Notes: generated by a model not told the origin, from the letters alone. Counted from the stretch's first letter, positions 32,585 through 42,693 are shown. The stretch: 42,693 nucleotides of DNA from Streptosporangiaceae bacterium (GCA_025934375.1 JAICYD010000056.1:1-42693), one strand, 5' to 3'. Translations and numbers: made by a program.

Positions 32585-32601
32585 CATGCCCCATATGTCA
32601 C
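32581..32601 (+). promoter_or_regulatory. Inverted repeat overlapping the YjbQ stop codon
   Basis: GTGACAT (32581-32587) and ATGTCAC (32595-32601) are perfect inverted repeats around GCCCCAT. No T-run follows, so a terminator is less likely than a binding site. Function unknown. Confidence 0.35.
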
Positions 32602-32662
32602 CGTTGCCACCCCAGTGTCATCGCTGCCCCCTAGTGGCCGGCACCCGAGACGTGCAACTGCC

Positions 32663-32686
32663 TCGCTTTGGTAACCATCTAAGCGA
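32663..32686 (+). promoter_or_regulatory. Nested dyad upstream of the PfkB kinase gene
   Basis: TCGCTT (32663-32668) and AAGCGA (32681-32686) enclose TGGTAACCA (32669-32677), itself a dyad. This is the only symmetric element in the 265-bp gap before the kinase and could be its operator. The rest of the gap shows no gene. Confidence 0.35.
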
Positions 32687-32849
32687 ACGCGCTGGTCAGC
32701 GTATCCGGATGCCGGTACGGTAGGAGTCCCCGATTTGGCTGGGCGTTCTTTGGGGTGCTGCCCTTTGGCGTCCAGCCGTCCCCGCACTGGCGCCGGGCAG
32801 GGATTAGCTCCTCCTCCTGGTGATTTGCGATTATGAGGTGATGATGACA

Positions 32850-33740
32850 ATGGCCCGCATCGTTGTCATTGGTGACCTAATGACGGACACCGTTGCCCAC
32901 GCGATGCTCCCGCTAGCGCGCGGCAGCGACACTCCCGCCACCGTCACCATGCACGGCGGTGGCTCCGGCGCGAACGTCGCCGCGTGGCTGGCCGCTGACG
33001 GTGCCGACGTGGCCTTCATCGGGCGCCGCGGCGCGGACATCGCCGGCCGCAACCGCGACATGGAGCTGATGGGCTACGGCGTTGATGCCCGGCTAGTCAT
33101 GGACCCCGAGCGGCCGACCGGGACCTGCGTCGTCATGGTGACGCACAGGGGCGAGCGCACCATGCTGTCCGACCCGGGCGCGAACGCCGCGCTCTCGCCC
33201 GATGACCTGCCGCACGACCTGTTCGTCCGCGGTGCCCACCTGCACGTGTCGGGCTACACGCTGCTGGCCGAGGGATCCCGCAACGCCGCGCTCGCCGCGC
33301 TGGACTACGCCCGGCGCGCGGGCATGTCGGCATCGGTGGACGCAGCCTCGGCCGCACCGCTGGAGCGAGTGGGCGCGGAGCCGTTCCTGGAGCTGTCCAA
33401 CAACGCGATGCTGCTGTTCGTGAACACGTCGCAGGCCAAGATCCTCACCGGGCGGGAAGACCCCGAGCAGGCCGCCCGGGTGCTCACCGCCTGGTACCCG
33501 CAGGTCGTCATCAAGCTCGGCGGGGAAGGCGCGATCCACTACGCGAACGGCCATCCGCAGGCGCACGTCCCCGCGCCCCCAGTCGACCGGGTCATCGACG
33601 GGACCGGGGCAGGCGACGCGTTCGTGGCCGGCTTCCTGCCGCCGTGGCTGGACAAGAAGCCGCCAGCGGAAGCCCTCGCGAGCGGCCACCGCCTGGCCGG
33701 CCACGCCCTGAACCTCATCGGCGCCCGCCCGGTCCTCTAG
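32850..33740 (+). CDS. PfkB-family carbohydrate/nucleoside kinase
   Basis: This ~296-residue ribokinase-fold kinase phosphorylates a sugar or nucleoside with ATP. The N-terminal VVIGDLMTDTVAH, the substrate loop GGGSGANVAAWLAADGADV and the signature DGTGAGDAFVAGFLPPWLD near residue 250 (catalytic Asp in GAGD) are all present, as is NTSQAKILTGRED. The start is ATG 32850 because GAGGTGAT (32835-32842) lies 7 nt upstream; ATG 32841 and 32844 are too close to it. It stands alone apart from the dyad upstream. The substrate cannot be told from sequence. Confidence 0.9.
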   Translation: MARIVVIGDLMTDTVAHAMLPLARGSDTPATVTMHGGGSGANVAAWLAADGADVAFIGRRGADIAGRNRDMELMGYGVDARLVMDPERPTGTCVVMVTHRGERTMLSDPGANAALSPDDLPHDLFVRGAHLHVSGYTLLAEGSRNAALAALDYARRAGMSASVDAASAAPLERVGAEPFLELSNNAMLLFVNTSQAKILTGREDPEQAARVLTAWYPQVVIKLGGEGAIHYANGHPQAHVPAPPVDRVIDGTGAGDAFVAGFLPPWLDKKPPAEALASGHRLAGHALNLIGARPVL

Positions 33741-33793
33741 CGGCCCGCCGGAACTCCGCTCACCGTCACGCGGCGTTCGCCATACGGCGTACC

Positions 33794-33813
33794 GTCACGC
33801 GGCGCCGCGTGAC
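33794..33813 (+). promoter_or_regulatory. 20-bp perfect palindrome between convergent genes
   Basis: GTCACGCGGC (33794-33803) is followed directly by its reverse complement GCCGCGTGAC (33804-33813). The first half also occurs 29 bp earlier in ACCGTCACGCGGCG (33762-33775 and 33791-33804). It contains the stop codon of the minus-strand AbiEi-like gene and could end transcription from both sides. Confidence 0.55.
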
Positions 33814-34853
33814 CTGGGTGACCCGTTGGGCTGACAGGCCGCCAGGCGCCGGCGAGCTCGCTCGGCCGCCTCCTTGGTCCAGCCTTCCTCGGGGCCAACG
33901 GCGACGATCGGCAGCGGCGCCCGGCCGCTATTGGCCACCAGGGCGGCCTTCACGTCCCGGAGAACACCGGACGGGTCATTAAGAATGCGCTGCGGCGAAA
34001 AGTGCATGGGATACACACCGCAGGCGATGAGCTTGTTGTGCCGGTTCCGGTCACGGTCTTGCGCGGCGACCGACAAGTGATACGCCTTCGAGTCGACCTC
34101 GCCCGCGAGTCCCTGCTCCTCCCAGTACCCGTCGACCATCGCGATGAACTCCCCGTCGAGGGTGAACAGCCTCGCGTTATACATGGGCTGCGGCAGGTCG
34201 CCAAGCCCCCGTGTGAGCAGTTGCTGCCAGGCCCTCTCGGCGCCGGTCCTGACCCCGGTTACCAGTTCGGCGAGTATTTTCTGGAGGAACGAAGATCCCT
34301 GCTTAGGCCCATCACGGAGTTCGCCTAGCAACTGGTCGATCGTGCAGGCTCTTTTCTGCACTGCCTCGTAGACCAGCGCGCGGACCTCTTCAATGCTCTG
34401 CATGCCGCGCGCGGTATCGGCCACCGCGCGCGGGGCTTCCGCGAACCGGATCGGCCCGTCCTCCTGCCAGGTTTCCGGCATGCGCAAACTGCGGTGCAGT
34501 CGGATCAGTCCCCTGCTCTGGCGCCGAACGACCAGTTCGACGAGGACGTCAACGACCTCCCCGGCGCCCGCCGTCAGCCCGTGCCGGCGGGCGGCGCACT
34601 TTCCGGTGATGACGCTGCCCTCGCCGGCATACAGGAGCGCCGCGATCTCGCGGTGCTCGACCGTGATCGCGCCGGCGGTAGTCAGGTAGACGCCGGGCAG
34701 CAATACTTGCCACGCGCCTCCCGGGGCGATCTTGTCGTCAATAGTGCTGGACGGCATTCCGCACTCGCGCGCCTGCCGGCGGGCGATGACCAGTCGCTGC
34801 TCCTCGCGGATCTCCTGCAGCTTAGGAATGTCGTAGCGAGAACGTCTTGGCAT
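33795..34853 (-). CDS. AbiEi-like antitoxin-domain protein with C-terminal VSR/DUF559-type domain
   Basis: This 352-residue protein has an N-terminal winged-helix AbiEi-type part (~15-60, RRQARECGMPSSTIDDKIA then WQVLLPGVYLTTAG). A middle part reads EGSVITGKCAARRHGLTAGA, and RFAEAPRAVADTARGM precedes the third segment. The C-terminal ~120 residues recall DUF559/VSR-like nuclease folds (GLAGEVDSKAYHLSVAAQDR, then NRHNKLIACGVYPMHF). No AbiEii nucleotidyltransferase toxin gene is beside it, so it is an orphan; such orphans are common in actinobacteria. ATG 34853 is the chosen start, without a clear ribosome site. Nuclease activity is inference. Confidence 0.7.
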   Translation of the reverse strand: MPRRSRYDIPKLQEIREEQRLVIARRQARECGMPSSTIDDKIAPGGAWQVLLPGVYLTTAGAITVEHREIAALLYAGEGSVITGKCAARRHGLTAGAGEVVDVLVELVVRRQSRGLIRLHRSLRMPETWQEDGPIRFAEAPRAVADTARGMQSIEEVRALVYEAVQKRACTIDQLLGELRDGPKQGSSFLQKILAELVTGVRTGAERAWQQLLTRGLGDLPQPMYNARLFTLDGEFIAMVDGYWEEQGLAGEVDSKAYHLSVAAQDRDRNRHNKLIACGVYPMHFSPQRILNDPSGVLRDVKAALVANSGRAPLPIVAVGPEEGWTKEAAERARRRLAACQPNGSPRSRGAA

Positions 34854-34979
34854 GACTACAGAATGGCGTGAGGGACTGACAATCGAGGGCCGAGCCAGGG
34901 TACCTGCGCCATTGCCACGGAAGATCACCCGGGGCGCTGGCGCCACCGCCGCGCTTCGCGAGCGGCGCATTCCGGGTTA

Positions 34980-35140
34980 ATGGCCCTTCAGCCACGGGAA
35001 GTACCGTGGCGATGGCCTCCGCGCCACGGAACCTCCTGCGGTCACATGCCCTTGCGACACGGATAGAGCGGGTCAATGGCCCTACAGCCCCAGAATGACT
35101 CCGGGGCAGTGGCCCTCGCGCCACGGAACGCGGCGGCCGG
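34980..35140 (+). repeat. ~32-bp-period degenerate tandem repeat, cluster A (five units)
   Basis: Five units start with ATGGCC- or TGGCC-like sequence at about 34980, 35012, 35046, 35076 and 35109, spaced 30-34 bp. Each continues as CCTnnnGCCACGGAA followed by a variable GC-rich stretch. The third unit ends with a 20-mer (35055-35074) found exactly at 42242-42261 in cluster B. Both halves of the unit vary, unlike a CRISPR. Confidence 0.8.
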
Positions 35141-35194
35141 GAGGAGTGACGCGGGTCAGCGAGCCGACGGCGGGGAAGGGTGACGCGGACCCGC

Positions 35195-35258
35195 GAGGCC
35201 GACGGCCGGCGAGGCCGACGGCCGGCGAGGCCGACGGCCGGCGAGGCCGACGGCCGGC
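35195..35258 (+). repeat. 16-bp perfect tandem repeat, four copies
   Basis: GAGGCCGACGGCCGGC repeats four times without mismatch (35195, 35211, 35227, 35243). Since 16 is not a multiple of 3, it is not part of a coding frame. Each unit contains the GGCC and CCGG palindromes. Perfect identity suggests recent expansion. Confidence 0.95.
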
Positions 35259-35350
35259 GCGCACCCGAAAATGCGGGCGGGGCGGCGTGAATGCGGCTGG
35301 ACGCAACCTCGGGGGGACGGCTGGGCGGGGAGGTGTGATAGGTAAGCAGC

Positions 35351-36124
35351 GTGGGTGACTACATCGCGGGACTGTTCTCGCTAACTGGACGGGTCGCGGT
35401 GGTGACCGGGGGGAACTCCGGGATCGGCGAGGGGATGGCGACCGCGCTCGCGTTGGCGGGCGCGCGGGTGGTGCTCATCGCGCGGGACCCGGCCCGGCTG
35501 GAGGCGGTCGCCGGAGCGCTCAACCAGGCCGGCGGCCACGTGGCGTGGGTCAGTGCCGACCTTGGGGACCGGGGTGAGGTGGCGCGGGCCGCGACCGAGG
35601 CGGCGGGGCTGTTCGGCGAGCCGGACATCCTGGTCAACTGCGCCGGGGTGAACCTCCGGCCGCCGCTGGACCAGTTCACCGAAGACCAGTGGGACGACAC
35701 GGTCGCGGTCAACCTCACCGCCCCGTTCCTGCTCGGCCAGCGGTTCGGCCCGGCGATGGCGGAGCGCGGCTGGGGGCGGATCATCAACGTCACCTCCCAG
35801 CAGGCGCACCGGGCGTTCGCCAACAGCGGCGGATACGGGGCGTCCAAGGGGGGCCTCACGGCCCTGACCAGGTCGCAGTCGGAGGCCTGGGCACCGTCCG
35901 GGGTAACGGTGAACGCGATCTGCCCGGGTTTCGTCCCCACGCGGCTCAACGCGCACCTGGCCGCCGACCCGGAGCGCTCGGCGGCGCTCGCCAGCCGCAC
36001 GATGGTCGGCCGCAACGGCGAGCCGTCTGACTTCGCCGGGGCGGTGGTGTTCCTCGCCTCCCCCGCCAGCGGCTACGTCACCGGCCAGACGCTATACGTC
36101 GACGGCGGCTTTTCAAGCACATGA
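35351..36124 (+). CDS. SDR-family NAD(P)-dependent oxidoreductase
   Basis: This 257-residue classical short-chain dehydrogenase has the coenzyme motif VAVVTGGNSGIGEGMATALA (TGGxxGIG, ~16-35) and the NAG-type element ILVNCAGVNLRPP. The catalytic Ser is in IINVTSQQAHRAF, the Tyr and Lys in YGASKGG. ICPGFVPTRLN and a closing TGQTLYVDGGFSS follow. Substrate could be a 3-oxoacyl or sugar-type compound; the family does not tell. The GTG start has no Shine-Dalgarno at the right distance; TAGGTA 6 nt before it hints at a leaderless transcript. It converges on the ParC gene with a 61-bp gap. Confidence 0.92.
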   Translation: MGDYIAGLFSLTGRVAVVTGGNSGIGEGMATALALAGARVVLIARDPARLEAVAGALNQAGGHVAWVSADLGDRGEVARAATEAAGLFGEPDILVNCAGVNLRPPLDQFTEDQWDDTVAVNLTAPFLLGQRFGPAMAERGWGRIINVTSQQAHRAFANSGGYGASKGGLTALTRSQSEAWAPSGVTVNAICPGFVPTRLNAHLAADPERSAALASRTMVGRNGEPSDFAGAVVFLASPASGYVTGQTLYVDGGFSST

Positions 36125-36185
36125 CGCGCGTTTGCCAATTCTTCGGAATTCCCGCTGTCGCCTCCCCTCTGACGAGGTAAGGCCG

Positions 36186-38750
36186 TCACGAGGAGGTGCC
36201 GATGTAGGCGAGCTGGCGGGTGAGGGCGGTGCCGGAGCCGTCGCGCCTGCCGAGCATGCCGGACAGGTCGACCCGGGTGCCGGCCTCGGTCATGCCGATG
36301 ACCGGAGCGGGGCCGACCCATGCCTGGATCAGGCCGTCTTCGCCCTTCAGGAACCGCTGGCAGCGCACGCCGCCGGTGGCCCGGCCCTTGGCCGGGTACT
36401 CAGCGAAGGGGGTCACCTTCACGCTGGCCCCCCCGGTCCCCGGCAGCGCCCCGGACCGGCCCGCCACCGTCACCACCACAAGGCCATCCGGCACCGAACG
36501 AGGGCCGGGCTCCGCGCCGCGTGGCGCCGCGTCGGGGCCGACCGCGCCGAACCACGCGACCGAGGCGCCGGCGGCGAGCTTGATGCCCGCCATGCCGCCG
36601 GCCGGGCGGCCTTGCGGCCGCACCGAGGCGGCGGGGAAGCGCAGCAGCTGCGCGTCGGTCGTGATGAAGACCAGCTCCGCGTCCTCACCGTGCAGCTGGA
36701 CGGCTCCGATCACGCGGTCATCGTCCTTGAGCGTGATCAGCTCGAAGTCATCGCGGTTGGCGGGGTAGTCGGGCTGCACCCGCTTGACTGTCCCGTTGGC
36801 GGTCCCCAGGGCGATCCCGCCCGCCGCCCCGGCGGCGTCGTCGGCGCCCTCGGCCGGAAGGGCGGCTAGGGCCAGCGCCTGCTCCCCCGGATGCAGCGTC
36901 ACGAACTCGGTGAGCGGGGTCCCACGCAGTGACATGGCGACGACGGACTCGGCGGCCGGGATGTCGAGCACGCTGACCTTGATGAGGCGGCCCGCGCTGG
37001 TGATCAGCCCGATCGTGCCCCGGGTCGTGGACGACACGGTCGAGGTCACGATCGCGTTCGCCCCGCCGGCCGCGGATGAGGATCTGGGCGAACCGGCACC
37101 CGCGGACCGTTGGGCATCGGGGAGGACAGCCGCCGAAATGCGGGCCAGCAGGCCGGTCGCGGACAGCAGCACCCCGCATGGGTCGTCGGCCATCTCCAGC
37201 GGGACCGCGGCGGTGACCGCGGCGCCGCCTTCCAGCAGGACGGTGCGTCGGGGGGTGCCGAACTTCTTGGCGATCTCGGCCATCTCGCCGCTGACCACCT
37301 GGCGGAGGCGGTCGTCGGATTCGAGGATCTCGGTGAGCTCGGCGATCTCGGCCCGCAGCGTCTCCTGCTCGCGCTCCAGCTCAAGCCGGTCGAACCTGGT
37401 CAGGCGGCGCAGCGGGGTGTCGAGGATGTACTGCGCCTGGACTTCCGTGAGATCGAATATCTCCCGCAGCCGGCTCTTTGCCTGCGCGGAGTCGTCGCTG
37501 GAGCGGATGACCTGGATGACCTCGTCGATGTTCAGCAGCGCGATGAGGATGCCGTCGACAAGGTGCAGGCGCTCGGCGCGCTTGCGCCTGCGGAACTCGC
37601 TGCGGCGGCGGGTGACCTCCAGCCGGTGATCGACGTAGATCGTGAGCATGTCCCGCAAGCCGAGGACGCGCGGCTGGCCGTCGACGAGCGCGACGTTGTT
37701 GATGCCGAACGTCTCTTCCATCGGCGTGAGCCGGTACAGCTCCGCCAGGACCCCCTCGGGGTTGAAGCCGCTGCGGATCTCAATGACCAGGTGCAGCCCG
37801 CGGGTGCGGTCGGTGAGGTCCTTGACGTCGGAGATCCCGGTGATCTTCTTGGCCTGCACCAGCTCCGAGATCCGGGCGACCACCTTCTCCGGGCCTACGT
37901 TGTACGGAAGCTCGGTGACGACGATGCCGCTCTTGCGCGGGCTGATCTGCTCGACCCGCGTGGTCGCGCGGGTGCGGAAGATGCCGCGGCCGGTCGCGTA
38001 CGCCTCCTTGATGCCGTCTAGGCCGACGACCTGCCCGCCGGTGGGCAGGTCGGGGCCGGGGACGAACTTCATCAGCGCTTCGAGGCCGGCGTCCGGGTGC
38101 TTGAGCAGGTGGCGGGCCGCCGCGATGACCTCGCCGAGGTTGTGCGGGGCCATGTTGGTGGCCATGCCGACCGCGATCCCGCTGGTGCCGTTGACGAGGA
38201 GGTTCGGGATGGCGGCCGGGAGAACCTGCGGCTCGGTCTCCTGGCCGTCGTAGTTCAGCCCGAAGTCGACGGTGTCCTCATCGATGCTCTCCACCATGGC
38301 CATGGCCGCCTGGGTGGGCCGGCATTCGGTGTAGCGCATGGCGGCGGGCGGGTTGTCCCCGCCGAGGGAGCCGAAGTTGCCGTGCCCGTCGACGAGCGGT
38401 AGCCGCATGGCCCACGGCTGGGCGAGCCTGACCAGGGCGTCATAGATGGCCGAGTCGCCGTGCGGGTGCAGGCGGCCCATCACGTCACCGACGACGCGCG
38501 CGCACTTGACGTGCCCGCGGTCTGGCCGCAGGCCCATCTCGTTCATCTGGTACAGGATCCGCCGCTGGACCGGCTTGAGGCCGTCGCGGGCGTCGGGCAG
38601 GGCGCGGGAGTAGATGACGCTGTAGGCGTACTCGAGGTAGCTGCCGCGCATCTCCTCGGTGACGTCGATATCGACGATGTTCTCTTCGATGTCGTCGCCG
38701 GGAGGCGGGGGCGTGGAGCTAGCGCTGCGTCGAGTTGCCATGCGCCCCAT
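36186..38750 (-). CDS. parC: Topoisomerase IV subunit A (ParC/second GyrA-type)
   Basis: This ~854-residue type II topoisomerase DNA-breakage subunit has ALPDARDGLKPVQRRILYQM (~50-70) and HPHGDSAIYDALVRLAQPW with Ser and Asp at the positions of GyrA S83/D87. The catalytic Tyr is in PPAAMRYTECR. The C-terminal domain has the six beta-pinwheel repeats (GTIGLITSAGRLIKVSVLD, for example) but no GyrA box, so the enzyme is of ParC type (decatenation). The partner is ParE at 39687. ATG 38750 (AAGGCA upstream) is the chosen start; ATG 38741 is close behind. In Streptomyces genomes a second GyrA/GyrB pair lies in this neighbourhood near hrdB. Confidence 0.9.
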   Translation of the reverse strand: MGRMATRRSASSTPPPPGDDIEENIVDIDVTEEMRGSYLEYAYSVIYSRALPDARDGLKPVQRRILYQMNEMGLRPDRGHVKCARVVGDVMGRLHPHGDSAIYDALVRLAQPWAMRLPLVDGHGNFGSLGGDNPPAAMRYTECRPTQAAMAMVESIDEDTVDFGLNYDGQETEPQVLPAAIPNLLVNGTSGIAVGMATNMAPHNLGEVIAAARHLLKHPDAGLEALMKFVPGPDLPTGGQVVGLDGIKEAYATGRGIFRTRATTRVEQISPRKSGIVVTELPYNVGPEKVVARISELVQAKKITGISDVKDLTDRTRGLHLVIEIRSGFNPEGVLAELYRLTPMEETFGINNVALVDGQPRVLGLRDMLTIYVDHRLEVTRRRSEFRRRKRAERLHLVDGILIALLNIDEVIQVIRSSDDSAQAKSRLREIFDLTEVQAQYILDTPLRRLTRFDRLELEREQETLRAEIAELTEILESDDRLRQVVSGEMAEIAKKFGTPRRTVLLEGGAAVTAAVPLEMADDPCGVLLSATGLLARISAAVLPDAQRSAGAGSPRSSSAAGGANAIVTSTVSSTTRGTIGLITSAGRLIKVSVLDIPAAESVVAMSLRGTPLTEFVTLHPGEQALALAALPAEGADDAAGAAGGIALGTANGTVKRVQPDYPANRDDFELITLKDDDRVIGAVQLHGEDAELVFITTDAQLLRFPAASVRPQGRPAGGMAGIKLAAGASVAWFGAVGPDAAPRGAEPGPRSVPDGLVVVTVAGRSGALPGTGGASVKVTPFAEYPAKGRATGGVRCQRFLKGEDGLIQAWVGPAPVIGMTEAGTRVDLSGMLGRRDGSGTALTRQLAYIGTSS

Positions 38751-39003
38751 TGTGCCTTGTGTTCGAGTGAGATGCGCGCAGGAGACGCGGCTCGGCCGCA
38801 ATCGCGCCCGGACATGGTTACGCGCGCCACCGCGTAACTGCCGGGTGACGCGCGTTGCGACGTTCAGCGTGGCTCGATAGGCGTGCGCCGGGCGTCAGCC
38901 CGGCATCGGGGACTCCGGGAGGCATCCCCGGGTGGCGTGGGGCTTGGCGTTCCGGGGAGGCGGCCGAAGGCCACCGACCATGGTCAGCCCCGGCCAAGTC
39001 CCC

Positions 39004-39219
39004 TCAGTTGGTCTCAGGCTTGGCGGTCAGCCGCTGCGACTCGTCCTGGATGTCGACGGCAACCTTCGCAAGTGCCGCAGCGTGTTCCCGGCCGTGGTGT
39101 GCACAGAAGAGCAGTTCTCCTGAGTTCGGGAGCAGAACGCGGACGTACGCCTGGGCGCCGCAGCGATCGCACAGATCCAGGGCGGTCAGCGGCTTTGTGG
39201 GGGCTAGAGCTCCGGTCAA
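39004..39219 (-). CDS. DUF7455-type small zinc protein
   Basis: This 71-residue actinobacterial protein has CDRCGAQAYVRVLLPNSGEL and LLFCAHHGREHAAALAKVAV. The Cys pair, the later Cys and two His suggest one zinc site. Streptomyces versions of the same length lie near hrdB and the second gyrase genes, as here. Function is unknown. The TTG start at 39219 is chosen because GAGGAAGG lies 6 nt upstream; no ATG or GTG fits. Confidence 0.8.
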   Translation of the reverse strand: MTGALAPTKPLTALDLCDRCGAQAYVRVLLPNSGELLFCAHHGREHAAALAKVAVDIQDESQRLTAKPETN

Positions 39220-39686
39220 CGTCGCCTTCCTCTTCTCAGTGCCGCCGGCTCGGGACCGGCGGCTCCGGTTAAGCTGCCTGCTTCTTACAGCACAGCACAA
39301 CACCTGGCCCGGCGTCAGCCTTCCCTGGGCCGGGGTGTGTACGCCACAAGCGAAAACCGCACTCGATCACCCTGACGAGCCGTCGCTTGCAAAAAGCTCC
39401 AGCTGGCCGGAGGCGATACCCGGTGACGACACCGCCGTGCGGGTAGTCACCGGTGATTTCCCCGTGCGGCTGCTGGTGTTCTACCCCGGACCAGGCAACA
39501 CGACACATTTGCGGGCAAGTTGCCGGTGGTCGTGGCGGTGATCACGGCGGCGCGGGGTAGCAAAGTGCCCGTAAGGTTGGTTAAATCTCGCAGCGTCGGC
39601 GTTGCCGGCAGCGCAAGCGGCTTCGGGAAGATACCCTGTCGTGAGACCATAGTGTCGCATACGCTTTCGAGAGGAGCGCCCGGACA
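39220..39686. other. Intergenic region upstream of ParE and DUF7455 genes
   Basis: The divergent gap of 467 bp holds no gene I can support. A perfect 8-bp hairpin (GCCGCCGG 39241-39248, CCGGCGGC 39256-39263) lies in the DUF7455 leader, 22 nt upstream of its start. CCGGTGAC (39420-39427) and GTCACCGG (39446-39453) are a second 8-bp inverted repeat with an 18-nt spacer. Candidate -10 boxes near the ParE start (TACCCT, 39632-39637) are weak. Confidence 0.45.
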
Positions 39687-41948
<2,262 letters not shown>

Positions 41949-42379
41949 TTTCCTGGGGCCTTCACGATTTCCCGGGGATGCACGCCCATCCCGCAGCCCC
42001 CTGACTATGTGCCGCCACCCGCCATGGAGCCAGGCTCCCGGCGGACTTGCTCCGCGCGGCCTTCGCCCGCAGCGGGTCGATAGCCCTTCCGCCACGGTAT
42101 GAAGCCCCATTCAGGGCGGGGCGATGGCCCCCCCGGCACGGTATGCGGGACGCGCGAGTCGGGTGGGTGGCCTTTCCGCCCTGGCTAGTTCCGGGGTGAT
42201 GGCCATCGAGGCACGGAACGCCTGGCGGTCGATGGCCCTCCCGACACGGATAGAGCGGGTCGATGGCCCTTGCGACCCGGAATCCCTGCGGGGCGATGGC
42301 CATCGCGCCACGGAATGAGGCCAGGTCGATGGCGCTAGCGCGCCGGATCGGCGGGCGCGCCGGGGCACGGGAAGCAAAA
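41949..42379. other. Intergenic region with a degenerate repeat cluster
   Basis: The stretch from the ParE stop to the sigma-gene terminator holds no gene. Its main content is the ~32-bp repeat of cluster B from 42079. Confidence 0.75.
42079..42351 (+). repeat. ~32-bp-period degenerate tandem repeat, cluster B (eight units)
   Basis: Units start with GATGGCC-like sequence at about 42080, 42124, 42167, 42199, 42232, 42263, 42296 and 42329. The first two spacings are 43-44 bp, the others 31-33. Each has a CGnCACGGAAT core after the GGCC part. The 20-mer at 42242-42261 is identical to 35055-35074 in cluster A. Some units contain GATGGCCATC, a 10-bp palindrome (42198-42207 and 42295-42304). Confidence 0.85.
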
Positions 42380-42403
42380 GGCTGGCCCCCGAGGGGGCCA
42401 GCC
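42380..42403 (-). terminator. Rho-independent terminator of the sigma-factor gene
   Basis: GGCTGGCCCCC (42380-42390) and GGGGGCCAGCC (42393-42403) form an 11-bp perfect stem. On the minus strand it is followed by CTTTTGC, the T-run expected after a terminator. It lies 17 nt past the sigma-gene stop codon (42420-42422) and also faces the ParE gene. Confidence 0.85.
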
Positions 42404-42419
42404 AGCTGTTTGGGTTGGG

Positions 42420-42693
42420 TTAGTCCAGGTAGTCCCGCAGGACCTGGGATCGGGACGGGTGGCGCAGCTTCGACATCGTCTTGGACTCGATCTGCCGGAT
42501 CCGCTCGCGGGTGACGCCGTAGACCTTGCCGATCTCGTCCAGCGTCTTGGGCTGGCCGTCGGTCAGGCCGAACCGCATCGAGACGACGCCCGCCTCCCGC
42601 TCCGACAGCGTGTCCAGCACCGAGTGCAGCTGCTCCTGCAACAGCGTGAACGACACCGCCTCGCCCGGCTGGATCGCCTCGGAGTCCTCGATC
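42420..42693 (-). CDS. Principal RNA polymerase sigma factor (RpoD/HrdB), C-terminal part
   Basis: The visible 90 residues are the end of a housekeeping sigma-70 factor: EREAGVVSMRFGL, then TLDEIGKVYGVTRERIRQIE and KTMSKLRHPSRSQVLRDYLD, the region 4.2 helix-turn-helix for the -35 element. The frame runs off the window edge, so the start lies outside. HrdB-type sequence and the ParE neighbour are typical of Streptomyces-like genomes. The gene ends at 42420 and is followed by a terminator. Confidence 0.92.
   Translation of the reverse strand, partial: IEDSEAIQPGEAVSFTLLQEQLHSVLDTLSEREAGVVSMRFGLTDGQPKTLDEIGKVYGVTRERIRQIESKTMSKLRHPSRSQVLRDYLD

Larger units (their letters stand above)
34854..35350. 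other. Gene-poor gap with two repeat arrays
   Basis: This 497-bp stretch between the AbiEi-like gene and the SDR gene holds no gene I can support. Its content is a ~32-bp-period repeat (34980-35140) and a 16-bp tandem repeat (35195-35258). A partial 32-bp-type unit (CATTGCCACGGAA) is also seen at 34910-34922. Confidence 0.7.

Noticed and set aside
36137..36150. Short hairpin AATTC-TTCG-GAATT between SDR and ParC genes as a terminator
   Set aside because: The stem is only 5 bp and no T-run follows on either strand, so evidence is too weak.
36186..38750. Calling the topoisomerase subunit GyrA
   Set aside because: I see no GyrA box, and the partner ParE-type gene and the sigma-gene neighbour fit the second, topoisomerase IV-type pair.
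38855..39541. Plus-strand 228-codon ORF opposite the DUF7455 gene
   Set aside because: It has no family motif, is antisense to a gene with a good start, and has Arg/Pro/Ser-rich composition typical of a shadow frame.
42079..42351. Repeat clusters read as a CRISPR array
   Set aside because: The repeats are degenerate along the whole unit, spacings drift from 31 to 44 bp, no fixed repeat/unique spacer pattern is visible, and no cas gene is present.

Overview
The window is very GC-rich, with G or C in most third codon positions and many GTG starts. It carries an HrdB/RpoD-type sigma factor end next to a ParE/ParC-type topoisomerase pair and a DUF7455 zinc protein, plus NarL-type two-component, LuxR-TPR and XRE-NB-ARC-TPR regulators. 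This points to a filamentous-type actinobacterium (Streptomycetales/Streptosporangiales or a relative). The genus cannot be fixed from the sequence. Several genes have a TANNNT -10 box 6 to 9 nt before the start codon, the signature of leaderless transcripts common in Actinobacteria.

Layout. 1-1.8 kb: end of a LuxR-type regulator and a small DUF4242 protein. 1.9-2.5 kb: a decayed SetA-like sugar-efflux gene ending at a 15-bp tandem repeat. 2.6-10 kb: a catabolic block with a 2-keto-4-pentenoate-type hydratase, a FadR-type GntR regulator with a perfect operator palindrome in its promoter, two FAD monooxygenases, an acyl-CoA ligase and a CaCA cation exchanger. 10-16 kb: a Pro-rich membrane protein, a DinB-fold enzyme, a large XRE-NB-ARC-TPR regulator and a PAP2 phosphatase. 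16-20 kb: three overlapping luciferase-like flavin monooxygenase genes, the first frameshifted at a strong G/C palindrome. 20-26 kb (minus strand): a membrane/respiratory set of two DUF202 proteins, a SCO1-like lipoprotein, type II NADH dehydrogenase, a YihY protein and a PQQ-type beta-propeller protein. 26-33.8 kb: a PEBP protein, an easily missed 59-residue zinc-finger gene, a DksA-type protein, a nitroreductase, a NarL-type two-component pair, a GT39-type glycosyltransferase, a tiny leaderless gene, YjbQ and a PfkB kinase. 33.8-36 kb: an AbiEi-like protein, a repeat-rich gap and an SDR enzyme. 36-42.7 kb: the ParC, DUF7455, ParE and sigma-factor core.

How the parts fit. The 2.6-7.5 kb genes can be read as an aromatic-acid pathway: CoA activation, flavin hydroxylation, and hydration of a ring-cleavage product under GntR control. 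No ring-cleavage dioxygenase is present, so this is inference. The three luciferase-like genes resemble sulfur- or xenobiotic-scavenging sets. The minus-strand run NDH-2, SCO1, DUF202, DUF202 looks like one respiratory/copper transcription unit.

Most unusual. A degenerate tandem repeat with a period of about 32 bp occurs at two places 7 kb apart (34980-35140 and 42079-42351) and shares an exact 20-mer; it is not a CRISPR array. Other signals are the palindrome that breaks the first luciferase-like gene, the antisense zinc-finger gene, -10 boxes that begin inside the stop codon of the preceding gene, and several short tandem arrays, three of them in frame in unrelated genes. I saw no clear new defence or biosynthetic system. 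The repeat family is the best candidate for something undescribed.
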